Of a stretch of DNA of 64,000 nt, positions 1 through 10,800 are shown piece after piece. The translations under genes were made by a program, and so were the position numbers. Under the pieces are notes generated by a model. The model saw only the letters and a program-made list of their open reading frames with translations, did no database searches and was not told the origin of the DNA. How positions within the stretch are numbered: the first letter of the stretch is position 1; the number at the start of each line of letters is the position of its first letter. The DNA comes from Ostrinia nubilalis (Eukaryota > Arthropoda > Insecta > Lepidoptera > Crambidae), in NCBI RefSeq assembly GCF_963855985.1, contig NC_087117.1, positions 3,111,001 to 3,175,000 of the forward strand. Direction: 5' to 3'.

Positions 1-20
1 TGCACACAATCTAACGTCGC

Positions 21-400
21 TTGTATGAAGAAATATCGCCGATGGTACTATTGACCCGTGGTACTATTGTACCCGGTCTCCCCTACAGACGGACAGACAG
101 ACAGACAAAAATTTTACTGATTGCATTTTTGGCATCAGTATCGATCACTAATCACCCCCTGATAGTTATTTTGAAAATATATTTCATGTATAGAATTCTG
201 TCCGTCTGTATGTTCCTTATAGAAACAAAAACTACTCGACGGATTTTAACGAAACTTGGTACAATTATTCTTCATACACCTGGGCAGGTTATAGTATACT
301 TAGGAATTCCCACGGGAACAGGAATTAGCGGGAAAATCCTTTTGTATGAAAAATCTAAACGCTTAACGGAAGTTAGACGCTTGAAATTTGGCATGTAGGT
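21..400. repeat. Dispersed-repeat remnant, unclassified
   Basis: The stretch holds an open frame, but its base pattern is that of the non-coding lepidopteran repeats seen elsewhere in the window: a run of GACA units near 90-110 and a 'gacggattttaacgaaactt' block typical of Helitron-like or related non-autonomous elements. The predicted peptide has no recognisable domain, so I do not call it a gene. Confidence 0.35.
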
Positions 401-1540
401 ACCTTAGTAAACTCAAAGCTTAGTTACAACAAAGAATTCCCGAAATTCTCACAGGTCTAAACCGCTTAAGTAGACCTGAAGTGATGCAGTGACCGCGCGC
501 TCTCCGCCCTCTATCTCGAAAACGGTTCACCGTATAAAAAAAGTTTTTAAACAAAATTTGTAGAGAATTTAGTATTCTACAATATTGATAATAAATACAA
601 ATAGCAAAAAACCCACAGGAAATGAGATATTTCTAAAAAAAGCGCAAAAAACCGATTTTTGTGACCGTTGACCTTGAAATTTAATAGTTGCTTACACCCT
701 ACCATATGTAGGTTTTGAGACAACTTTTAGGGTGTCAATATACACGTATTTACAGACTTACAGCTGGGTATCTCGAATTCCGAGGTGAACTTACTATAAT
801 GACTGGACTATAATCCCGTTAACCCCTCATGGTAAGCTACTATTACTACAATAGTCGAGCGACGCCGGTTTTTGGCCTCTTTTTTTATTTTATTTATTTT
901 TTGTTTACACTCTTTAGATCTAGGTCTACCTTTTAGAACTTCATCACTCTATGTTTGATTTCATTTTTTTTGTAAAAAAAAATTTCCTAAAAAATATTCT
1001 GAAAAATAAAAAACAGTTGCCGTTATCTATTCATACCCGAAAATGGGTTTTTAGAACTGATCTTTAAATCTAGAGTTATACAAAAATCTAAATTAATAAA
1101 AACTATTTTGGTGAGCCCACTAAGAAAAAAGCGGTAGAAATAAATATAAGAATATACCAACACTGATGAAACACAATTTATTTTTAAAGATTTTTACGAT
1201 ATTTAACAGTTTTTTATTTATTTATTTAAATGAACAGATGTTTTACAACCAACGCAAACCTAACTAAACATTTAACTACTGATGTTCAAGTTAAAGTTTC
1301 CGAGGTTCAGGCCCACAGATTACGATATTTTTTATTGATTTCTCTCAAAGTTGATTGAACAAAAACTTTTTTAAAACAATAAAAAAGAGACCAAAAATCA
1401 TGTTGCATGCATAGTTTCCAAAGTTTAGACCCACAAATTACACTATTTCACTTCTCCCAAAGTTTTTGGTTGTACAATATTTTTTTAAACAAATAACAAA
1501 AACAAAAATTAAAACAAAAGCGTGATTCAAGAAATGACTA
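401..1540. other. AT-rich non-coding stretch
   Basis: I see no exon with a recognisable domain. A short block at about 826-875 matches the tail of the tRNA-derived SINE found complete at 38055. If gene A is a normal multi-exon gene, this lies in its long last intron. Confidence 0.5.
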
Positions 1541-1547
1541 CTATTTA

Positions 1548-1619
1548 TAGCAGAGCGTAGTTTCGATCTACGGACCTCTGGGTTATGGGCCCAGCACGCT
1601 TCCACTGCGCCACTCTGCT
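1548..1619 (-). tRNA. Initiator tRNA-Met (CAT)
   Basis: The reverse complement folds as a full 72-nt cloverleaf without CCA. The acceptor stem pairs AGCAGAG with CTCTGCT, and the discriminator base is A. The D-arm holds the A-box TGGCGCAGTGG. The anticodon arm is CTGGG-CCCATAA-CCCAG with anticodon CAT. The T-arm contains GATCGAAAC, with A where elongator tRNAs have T, which is a mark of eukaryotic initiator tRNA. There is no tail or target duplication like those of the SINEs, so I read it as a real tRNA gene used at translation start. A T-rich stretch about 25-30 nt downstream on the minus strand could end RNA polymerase III transcription. Confidence 0.93.
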
Positions 1620-2319
1620 TGTGTGTGAAGCGGCGAAATTAACGTATAGATGTGATGTCAAAAGTCCTTGATTTTTTTAAACGAACGTTGATAGTGATGT
1701 GTGTCACTAATGATCTGTTGTCGATTAAAAATTATATTATGCACTAATTATGGATGTCGTTAAATGTTCATCCAATGATTAAGAAATGACTGTATTTTCT
1801 TCTAAAATAGTTTTCTGTGCGAATTCAAATTCTTTATTGCCCAGTGCAATTTTATAGGGGATGCTATGACTACTTCAGTAGGTATAGGTCTTAAGCACAC
1901 TTATCAATCCGGAAAGGGATCGACACCGTATCCATTGTCGTATCTAAGGTTTCTTTTTCAGGGTTTGCGAATAGTAGGTGTTATAATTTACGAGTTAGTA
2001 ACTATCCAATTATCATCTTCAAATCGGTAGCCCAAAATAACTATACGCACATGACCGTACTTTATTTAGAAAATACAAACTTTACAATATAGTGTAATAA
2101 ATCAAACTTACTATGACATGTTTACCTCTAAACTCAGTCAGAACTGAGTTACGAGCATTAGAAGTTTGATGATTTTACATACTAGATTTGCTTTTTGCGC
2201 GTAAGTTTTGTAAGAAATTGCAACAAAATAGTGACATTGTATGTGTAAACAAACAATACCATCCACTATAGGCTCCAGCAACAGCGTGGAGCAGAATCAG
2301 CGCAATAAAAAAAGACACA

Positions 2320-2412
2320 CTCAGCCCTCTGTTATTGACACACGACCTGTCATTCGCCTTCAATCGCGCCGGCGATGGCGACCTGCACGCATTGGTGTGG
2401 TTGAAGCTTTAT
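2320..2412. repeat. Half copy of a palindromic MITE
   Basis: The block with 'gcgccggcgatggcgacctg' and 'ttggtgtggttgaagcttta' matches one arm of the palindromic element seen complete at 2660-2956 and 61718-61872. It ends about 30 bp before the splice acceptor of gene A's last exon. Confidence 0.6.
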
Positions 2413-2444
2413 TAAACACATACTTATTGTTCTTTCTTTCGCAG

Positions 2445-2612
2445 TTCGAGACCGACCGCTACGTGCAAGCCGGCATGGTAGCTTGGGGCATCGGCTGCGG
2501 CGAGAACGGCACCCCCGGCGTTTATGTTGATGTGTCTGTCCTGCGAGACTGGATCGACGACAAGATGGCCGGCAAGGGATACGGCGATGAGATGACTTAC
2601 GCTAGATATTAA
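2445..2612 (+). CDS. SPH gene A, terminal exon only
   Basis: This is the last coding exon of a chymotrypsin-fold serine protease homolog. It is preceded by an acceptor with a good pyrimidine tract (ttctttctttcgcag) and ends at TAA 2610-2612, giving 55 residues plus stop. The peptide opens [19 protein letters not shown], the strand and Cys loop that follow the active-site Ser, and contains [20 protein letters not shown], the usual C-terminal helix. Length and phase 0 match the last exons of genes B to G, and it is closest to gene B (shared FVQAG..AWG and DEM.YARY ends). No other exon of this gene is seen upstream in the window. Either a last intron longer than 2.4 kb runs off the left edge, with the tRNA gene inside it, or this is a stray duplicated exon. 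An AATAAA lies about 620 bp downstream. Confidence 0.75.
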   Translation, partial: FETDRYVQAGMVAWGIGCGENGTPGVYVDVSVLRDWIDDKMAGKGYGDEMTYARY

Positions 2613-2659
2613 GTTCCAAAGATAGATTTGTGGTGTATTAAGGTCTTTGTTACAGTTTT

Positions 2660-2956
2660 ATTTTTCCACACCACAACCACACCAACGCGTGTAGATTGCC
2701 ATCGGCGCCGGCGCGATCATAAGCCAATGACAGGTCGTGGGGACTGTCATGGGTCGCGCGACCTGTCATTGGCCTATGATCGCGCCGGCAATGGCGATCT
2801 GCCCCCCTAGACAAAACGCACTTTTTGATCGAATCGAAAATCGAATCCGTCAAAACTCCATACAAAAAAGGGGCTTTTCGACCACTTTTCGACTGGTTTG
2901 CGATTATAATTTGCACTTTGTCTAGACCCACTGTACGCGTTGGTGTGGTTGAAGCT
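2660..2956. mobile_element. Palindromic MITE with a second MITE nested in it
   Basis: The outer element is a near-perfect palindrome: 'aaccacaccaacgcgtg' at the left answers 'cgcgttggtgtggtt' at the right, around a centre with two copies of the 'cgcgacctgtcattggc' block. At about 2806-2931 a second element interrupts the right arm. It has inverted ends (ctagacaaa..gc and gc..tttgtctag). The inner element occurs alone at 40788-40915, which supports the boundaries. Confidence 0.7.
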
Positions 2957-3229
2957 TTACGCTAGATACCTACTAAGAAAGCTTCAAAGACAAAGTTTTG
3001 TGGTCTTACCGTTCACAGTTCTCGAGTATCATCAGCCAAACAGGATTTGATGAAAAAATGATTTAAATTTAGATTTATAGACATGAATGTTCTTAGTTTT
3101 ATAATTCACACTCAATGTAAATAATACTTATAGAATTTTTATACATTATAATTGTAATATTGTTACATAATAATATCAAGTGACTCAAAAACGACTGTAT
3201 TTTTTATAATTTTGTACTTACATTGCCTT

Positions 3230-3235
3230 AATAAA
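3230..3235 (+). promoter_or_regulatory. Possible poly(A) signal of gene A
   Basis: AATAAA in an AT-rich tract 618 bp after the gene A stop. It is the first canonical hexamer that I see in a sensible position, but the distance makes the link weak. Confidence 0.3.
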
Positions 3236-3444
3236 GACCGTTTTTAAAATAATGTGTTTTTAATTCCATACTAATTCAGTTTAGATTAATTTAGCACCTG
3301 TGGCATCAATAAATTGCTATAGTACTTAGTACAATATTTATTTTATAGCAATAAATATTTTTCTGTTTCTAATTAATGTTCAGTGAAACCCTTTAGGCAC
3401 ACTGTGTTAAACAATAATTGCTTTTCGATTGCTTAAAATGATTA

Positions 3445-3620
3445 GCCAAGCTGCAGATCACCGATTTTTAGTTGGCCGATAGTTAAGCCCGATTCTAATT
3501 TGTATGAAGAATCGGCCGATACCAAATCGGTGTAATGTGCGCACTTTCATACTTGCCCATACTGATTAACAGCCCGACCCAACTATCGGACAACTAAAAG
3601 TCGATGGTCTGCACCTAGGC
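3445..3620. mobile_element. Harbinger-like MITE with TTA target duplication
   Basis: Inverted ends (gcc.a..tgcagatcaccgat and its complement at the right) flank a 176-bp element. TTA stands directly on both sides (3442-3444 and 3621-3623). The family recurs at 6876-7050, again with TTA on both sides. A 3-bp TTA duplication is the hallmark of PIF/Harbinger elements. Confidence 0.75.
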
Positions 3621-3623
3621 TTA

Positions 3624-4827
3624 AAGTTCAGAACTTGGTGGTATATGTATACACGGTGTCCTATTAAGACCGTGCCAAAATTAAGGAGAAAAAAGAATAA
3701 AGGATGAACATATACACAAGATATGACTCTTTTTCATATTTTTGACACTATGTTTGTAGTCAGTGCCATAAAGTTATTATTATTCAATCACAACTTCATA
3801 AATAGCAATACTTAATTAATTTCGAGTTTTTATATTAAAATTCTGCATTTGTCACTGCAAACCAGTTAGTGAGATAGCTCGTTTTTGTATGGATAAAAGT
3901 AAACACTGTGGTACCTTACCTCCTGGTGATAGGGGCGATTTTGACATCAGAAATGTACAGCTGATGTGCTGTCGTTAAACCAAAAACAATAACTAAAACG
4001 TCGATATCGAGTAACAAGGAAAACTTAATGTTATTATGACGAGAAACTAGTTTCGTATGACGCATCTTAAATTTATAATAAACTTGATGACGACCATGTC
4101 ATGGTGTCAATTTAAGCTGAATTTAACAAAATTTACACAATTTGTATTTCTGTTGCTACTAACAACAAATACTAACTAAAAACAGGAAATTTTAATGAAG
4201 GCTACTGACAACGCCACTATTGTGGCGGAGTTTTGGGCTGACACTGTGTAGGTTTGTTGTCGACACGACAAGAAGAATAAAATATGTTTTATTGGGCTCC
4301 CAATTCCCATACAGCAAACGTGATTATTATGCTGTTTTTTTTTGCTCGATATGCCTTTATTTATGCCCTTCATACGAGCCCAATTCAAACTTGGCCGATT
4401 CTTCATTTTGTTTGATACACACACCTAATTTAAGCTCCCATCTGTCTGTTTTGTGCACCACGAAGAATACAGGTTAGAAATCGGAATTTCCAATTTAATC
4501 TAATTACTTTATAATAAAATAGTTGTGGGTATAATTTCACTGGATCGAACTAACATTCTTTGCCGCTTCATGTCGATAAATATAGTGTTTTATCGACTAT
4601 CGACATCCATCTTTTATTGACACCATCGATATTTTTCATCGTACGCTTGACATCCTTAATAAGATGCACTTTCGGATTTTCCCGTACCAAAAGATAGCAG
4701 ATCCAATGCTGGTATATCCAGTGTACAGGGAAAATTAAATGACGTCAGCGTACTCACTTGGTTAGGTAGGTAAGACAATAACAAGTTTCACTTGAGTCTT
4801 GAGGAAGGACTGTGAGCACGCATCGAA
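3624..4827. other. Intergenic region before gene B
   Basis: No gene is seen. About 4195-4290 is a copy of a dispersed repeat that includes 'acaacgccact' and 'gacacgacaagaaga'; other copies lie at about 9130-9240 and 26600-26720. The 5' leader of gene B must start in the right part, but I see no clear TATA box. Confidence 0.5.
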
Positions 4828-7800
4828 ATGTTCGCAAAGGTGAGTAAGATTTATTTTAGAAACTTTGTAATTTAGCAATAAATTGTAAGTTTTATTTTGA
4901 AGTAGAGTAGATAATTTAGCTAATAATTAAATTGGTACTTCTCTTATATAGAAGTGATGTTGGTTGCTCTGCACTGATTTGTTTCATTTTGGTTTTACCT
5001 ACCAGTTTTACCATCATTGCAGTCAGTCTAATGATTTTGAAAAAAGAAACTAACTTTACGTTTCATTTTCCCGCCAAGAAATCTAAGGGTGAGTTGCACC
5101 ATCTTATTTTGCCAGTAAGTACCTATGACGATAACCGGTGCTTTTTGTATGGAGTTTGACAGATTTTTGACGTTTGTCAAAGTTAAAGTAAGATGGTGCA
5201 ACCAAGCCTAAGTTTACTTGTGTAATTCAGACAGATGCTGGGTAAAAAATTGATAAATATTTTTTAGTAATTTATATTTTTTTGTTTTTCAGATGTACTG
5301 GCTGGCGGTAATAGGAGTTTGTGCGTACGTGGCGCACGCGCAGACTATACCTCCTAACAATACAGGGCTAGCTCCTACTCCCACTACCCCACGAGTGAGT
5401 TAATATTTTATTTTTTTCAGCTGACTTCAAAAAAGTTTTGACATGTTTGTTATTACCGCAAACCTCTGTCAGTAAAAAAACTGAACAAGTTTGAAAAAAA
5501 TACTTTAAAAGTATTAGTAGATATGACCCTGAGCACCATTGGCAACATGGTCCAGTAACAAGCAAGAAATTAATAAAGAGTAATTTTAAAATAGATTTTA
5601 GCGCTAAAATCAAGTGGCAGTGGGCGGGGCACATAGCTCGAAGAGCTGATGGCCGCTGGGGCAGGAAAATTCTTGAGTGGCGACCACGAGCCGGAAGACG
5701 TAGTGTGGGCAGGCCTCCCACTAGGTGGACCGACGATCTGGTAAAGGTCGCGAGAGGTGCCTGGATGCGAGCGGCGCAGGACCGGTCTTTGTGGAAATCC
5801 TTGGGGGAGGCCTTTGTCCAGCAGTGGACTTCTTTCGGCTGAAACGAACGAACGAACGAATTTTAAAATCAACCCCAAGAAAATACGTTTCTAGACAGAC
5901 GCCGAAGTTTTAGTGCCGTTTTTAAGACCTTTAATTTTGTTGTTTAGTCTTTATTTTTTTATTTCAGGAGTGTGGTACCGGTATGGTGAAAGGCTTGGAT
6001 CTCGGCCTGCAAAGCGACAATGGTGAAGCATGGCTTGGCTATGGGGAGTTCCCGTGGAACGTCGTCATATTCAAGTAAGTGCCTTTTTCCTAGGGTTGCC
6101 ATCTCTAAAAGGCAACCAGGATAGTCTTATCCTGGTTGCCTTTTAGAGATGTGAAAACCCCGGATTTCACAGAGCACCGAACCCGAACATGTCAATAGGT
6201 TTTTTTAAAACTTTTTTTTATCTTTTATCCACAACGAGGAAGCTCTTGGCCTGTATCTCACCAGATGATCAGGCCGAAGGTGGAAGCAAGCTTCACCTGG
6301 AATCCTCAACCACGGAGGAACTGGCTATCTTACCTCTTACTGCCGGAACACAACAATGCTGTTAACATTGTTGTTATGGCGACAGACTTAGGTAAGATGG
6401 TGGTAGCTAGCCAGGCGGACTAAGAACAAGCCCTGCCACCAATCAAACCGAACAGAAAAATCTTCCCCCACTGGGAATCGAACCCGGGACCTCTGCGTCT
6501 GAAGCAGGTGGTCTTACGACTAGACCACAGAGGCGGTTACTTAGTCGTGTCGTGCGGCATCGGCCTAAGACTGAAAATTTTAATCTCGGACTACAATGAA
6601 ACCCCGCCCGGACGCACCCCGGACGCCTGGGACAGATCTGGATGGATTTTTCCTGAGATGCAGATTTCGGCACGCGTGCGGATCGGCCCGCGTGCGTATA
6701 AAATCACGCTGCTGTTGCAGGACAAAGATTTCGTATTGTGTGCCAGCAGCCGATCCGCGTTTCGCGTGCGTGTAGCCCGCGTAATAGGAAAAACATATGT
6801 TAATAATGAAATGCGGGCTGCATGCATGCGGATCAGTATTCTTTGTATGAAACTCCATACTGCAACTCACACTTAGAGTAGGCGCACACCGTCGATTTTT
6901 CGTCGGCCGATAGTTTAGTCCGGCTGTTGATCAGTATGGGCATGTATGGGAGTGCGCACACTACGCCGATTTGATTTGGCCGATTCTTCATACAAATTAA
7001 AATCGGGCACAACTATCGGCCAACTAAAAATCAACGGTGTGCGCCTACTCTTATCCGCAACGTAACGTAAACGCCTCGCTAGCGGTTGACAGCGCGCGAA
7101 AGGCGATAAGTACGTGTTGATTTCTTTCCGAGTCGATAAGTCTGCTATGATGACCTAATCACGTTATATACAGGGTGTCCTAAAAAGTAGTGTCAAGCCG
7201 AAGGTAAGAACCCAGAGGTAGAGCATCACTAGGGGTGTATCCAAATCGCCCCCATGTATGTTCCGCGATTTTTCATAGATTTCGAGTTAAGATTATTTTA
7301 AATTTCTGTGCTTAGGCACTTTTTTGGTCACTATGGCGCGAATAGACAAGTTAAATGCCTGATTTTTTAATTATTATTAGATGAAATACTAGGCCTAGCT
7401 GATTCAGATGTATTTAACATCCATAACACGAATGTAAACTAATAATCCTGTATGTTGTAAAAAAAATCATAACTCGAAATCTCGAAAACTAAAGTCGCGG
7501 TGATTTGGGTAGTCTAGTGATGCCTCTGGGCTTCAGCTTGACACTTCTTTTTGGGACACCTTGTATATGTATTACTGTCAGTAAACATAATCTCTTGTTC
7601 TCCAGGGTTGCACCAGCTAGCGATGACTCAAACGAGACGTTTAACGTGTTTCTTGGAGGAGGTTCTCTGATCCATATGAGGGTAGTCTTGACTGCTGCCC
7701 ACTACGTAGTCACGGCGGAGGCTAACACTCTGAGGGTACGAGCAGGGGAATGGGACATGGGCTCTACGAAGGAACACTACCCTCATCAGGACAGAGACGT

Positions 7801-10800
7801 CAGTAGTATTGAAGTTCACAAGGATTTCATTCGAGGTAACTATACTGGCATTGTTACGACAGTTTAACTTTCCCCCGGGACAAACTTGACCTTCACTGGT
7901 TGGGTTTTTGGCAGGCCTGGCTACACAGGAATTGCATCGGTGGGAACGAGAGGTGGGAATAGTCCCGTTTATACTGGTCTTTTTTGCTGTATGGTTCCTA
8001 CAGTAAAATAGTCGTATAAAGCTATTATGGGACAATCCTCCATCTGCCTCTGGTAGATTGGACATCACTGAAACTTCTGCGCAGGCAGAATCTACAGCTT
8101 GACCCTCAACAAAACTCAACCAGTAAAGGCAGCTATATTTCAACCTTTGTCATAATGTTGGCCGTTTTTTTAGCCCCTTAAATCTGTTACAAGTGGGCTC
8201 ACCACAATAGTCAAGCGGTAGCGATATACGAACCCGCGTTCCTCGGATTTTGAGCCGGCTAGTCCGACCCCTTCACCGTTCGGCTATCGTGGTAGGCTTC
8301 TAATTTCTAACTACACTCGACGTCAAATAAATCGCACCGCCCGCGACAAGCATTTTCAAACGTATGCATCCCCACTTCCCACCAATATTGGTACCATTTA
8401 AAAGCCTAGTTCTAACCTTCATTTCATTAAAGGAAAGGTTTTTACCCCAAAAATGTGTCTTTAGTAGGATCCAGAGTCACTTCTTAAAAAAATAGGTAGT
8501 TAGGCTAGAGCCAACTTTTATGGCTATAAAACTGTTAAGTTGGGTTTAATTGCTATCCATCTGTTAAAGAGGACACGTGAAATCATTATTTGGTTTTATA
8601 ACCATAAAAATTGGTCTAATTGATCCCATAGGTGGGCCCAAAGTGAGGTATTTTTTCAAGTCACATTTATGGTATATGTTAATCATTTATTAAGAAATTA
8701 AATGTGTTTTTCTTTAAGGATATTTATTGGGCTTTCAAATAACACCAATATTGTTGGGGTACCATGATTGTGTCAGAAGAAAATCGTTAAAGTTCGCGTC
8801 GCGGAAGGTGCGGTTTATTTGATGTTGAGTATATATGCCATTATCGTGCACCATGGTACAAAGCTTCAATTTGGGACTTGATGTTACAGTGTTTATTTAT
8901 TTATATTTTTAATTCCTCAGGTACCCTGTACTACGATGCGGCTCTGCTCTTCCTGAGCTCACCAGTGGACCCCGCCCCCCACATCAACGTGGTGTGCCTC
9001 CCCCCTCCCAAGAGGCTTCAGGTGGAAGGCACCAGGTGCTTCGCGTCTGGGTATGGCAAGCGGTACACCAATGACACCTTCCAGAGCCTCCCTAAAAAGG
9101 TAAAACTACAGGCATTTGTATTTATCATCTCAGTCTTCTTCTTGTCGTGTCGACAACAAATATACACAGCGTCAGCCCAAAAGAGTGCTACAAGAGTGGC
9201 GTTATCAGTAACATTCACTAAATCTTCCTGCGTGCAGTTGTTTGGGCACCTTTGGGCACGCAGGGTATGACATCATGTGATTCATCGACTAAGGAACACA
9301 ACCACACTTAGTTTGCACTCCAAGTTTGAACCATCTGAGAATCCCCACCTGAACAGACTGTCCTTATTACCGACCTACATCCGAAGTCTATTTAAAAACT
9401 TCCAGGTAAGCCAGGGGAGCTTATGTCCAGGTTGAGGACTATCAGATATAGGGACGAAAGGGCAGGGAAGACAAGCTATAAACATACTTAACTCGCGCCT
9501 AAACTGCATCTCTCTTCTCTGACAATAGAATGGGAGCCCAGACTACTTTCATATGTATGTCGTAAAGGCGAATATGGGGCAAATACTCGATCATCAGGCC
9601 TCGTCAATTAAATATAAATAATATAATATCCTTGGACATTTTACACTGCGCTTCTAGTCCCAAACTAAGCAAAGCTTGTACTATGGGTACTAGACAACGG
9701 ATATAAACATACTTAAATACTTTTTTTTGTTGTAAATATATACTTATTATACATAGAAAACACTCAGTCCAATACAAACAAATATGTTCATGCACACAAA
9801 TGTTTGTACTGTGCGGGAATAGTTCCGTTTCGAACCACTACACCAATCGGCCGACAATTATGCGGCAAATAGTCGATCATCAGGCCTCGTCAATCCGTCT
9901 GGCCAGCGTGAGGAGTATAGGTCAAATCCTCCTTCTACCTTTGGTGGATAGTAAAAGATCGTGCTCCTGCAGTGGAGACCAATGACCTGATGTTTACATG
10001 AGCTAAGTTGAATCAACTTAGCTTGGCGCTACGGGACTATTCCCACCTCTCGTTCCCACCGCTGCAACTTCTGTGTAGCCAGGATCTACAGCTTGACCGC
10101 CAATAAAACCCAACGAGTGAAGGTCAAGTTTGTCCCAGGGAAAGTTAACTGTCATTGGACCCGCAACGAAACATAGGAGGAGTTCAAAGATTGGCGCTAG
10201 CCTAATCATCTATATTTCCAGGTGGAGATCCCAGTAGTGAAACATAGCACCTGTCAGAAGCAGCTGAGGAGCACTCGTCTGGGCGCCATATTTGAGCTGC
10301 ACCGTAGCTTCATGTGCGCTGGTGGAGAACCAGGAGTTGACACTTGTAAAGGAGACGGAGGGTCAGCGCTGGTCTGTCCAATGCAGGTAAGTGACCAATG
10401 AAGAGATTCATCATCATCATTTCAGCTATAGGACGTCACTTCTGAACATAGGCCTCCCCCAATGATTTCCATGATGGCCGGTTGGTAGCAGCCTGCCAGC
10501 GCCTTCTATCTACCATTAGTATTATCTACACTAATAATAAAGAGGAAATATCGCCATAACAACAATGTTAACAGCATTGTTGTGTTCTGGCAGTCAGAGG
10601 TAAGATAGCCAGTTCCTCCGTGGTTGAGGATTCCGGGTGAAGCTCGCTTCCACCTTCGGCCTGATCGTCACTTACCATCAGGTGAGATACAGGCCAAGAG
10701 CTTCCTCGTCTGCATGCACCCAGCGCCTTTCTACTACCTTTATAAAGTCGACGGTCGACCTTGTGGGTGGACGTTCTACGCTGCGCTTTCCAGTACGTAG

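Noticed and set aside
6463..6540. tRNA-like sequence on the minus strand
   Set aside because: Has good A- and B-boxes but continues into a SINE body and A-rich tail shared with many copies; the stems are imperfect.
7628..8143. 171-codon minus-strand frame
   Set aside because: Mostly the reverse strand of a gene B exon, extended through repeat 'Z' and intron.
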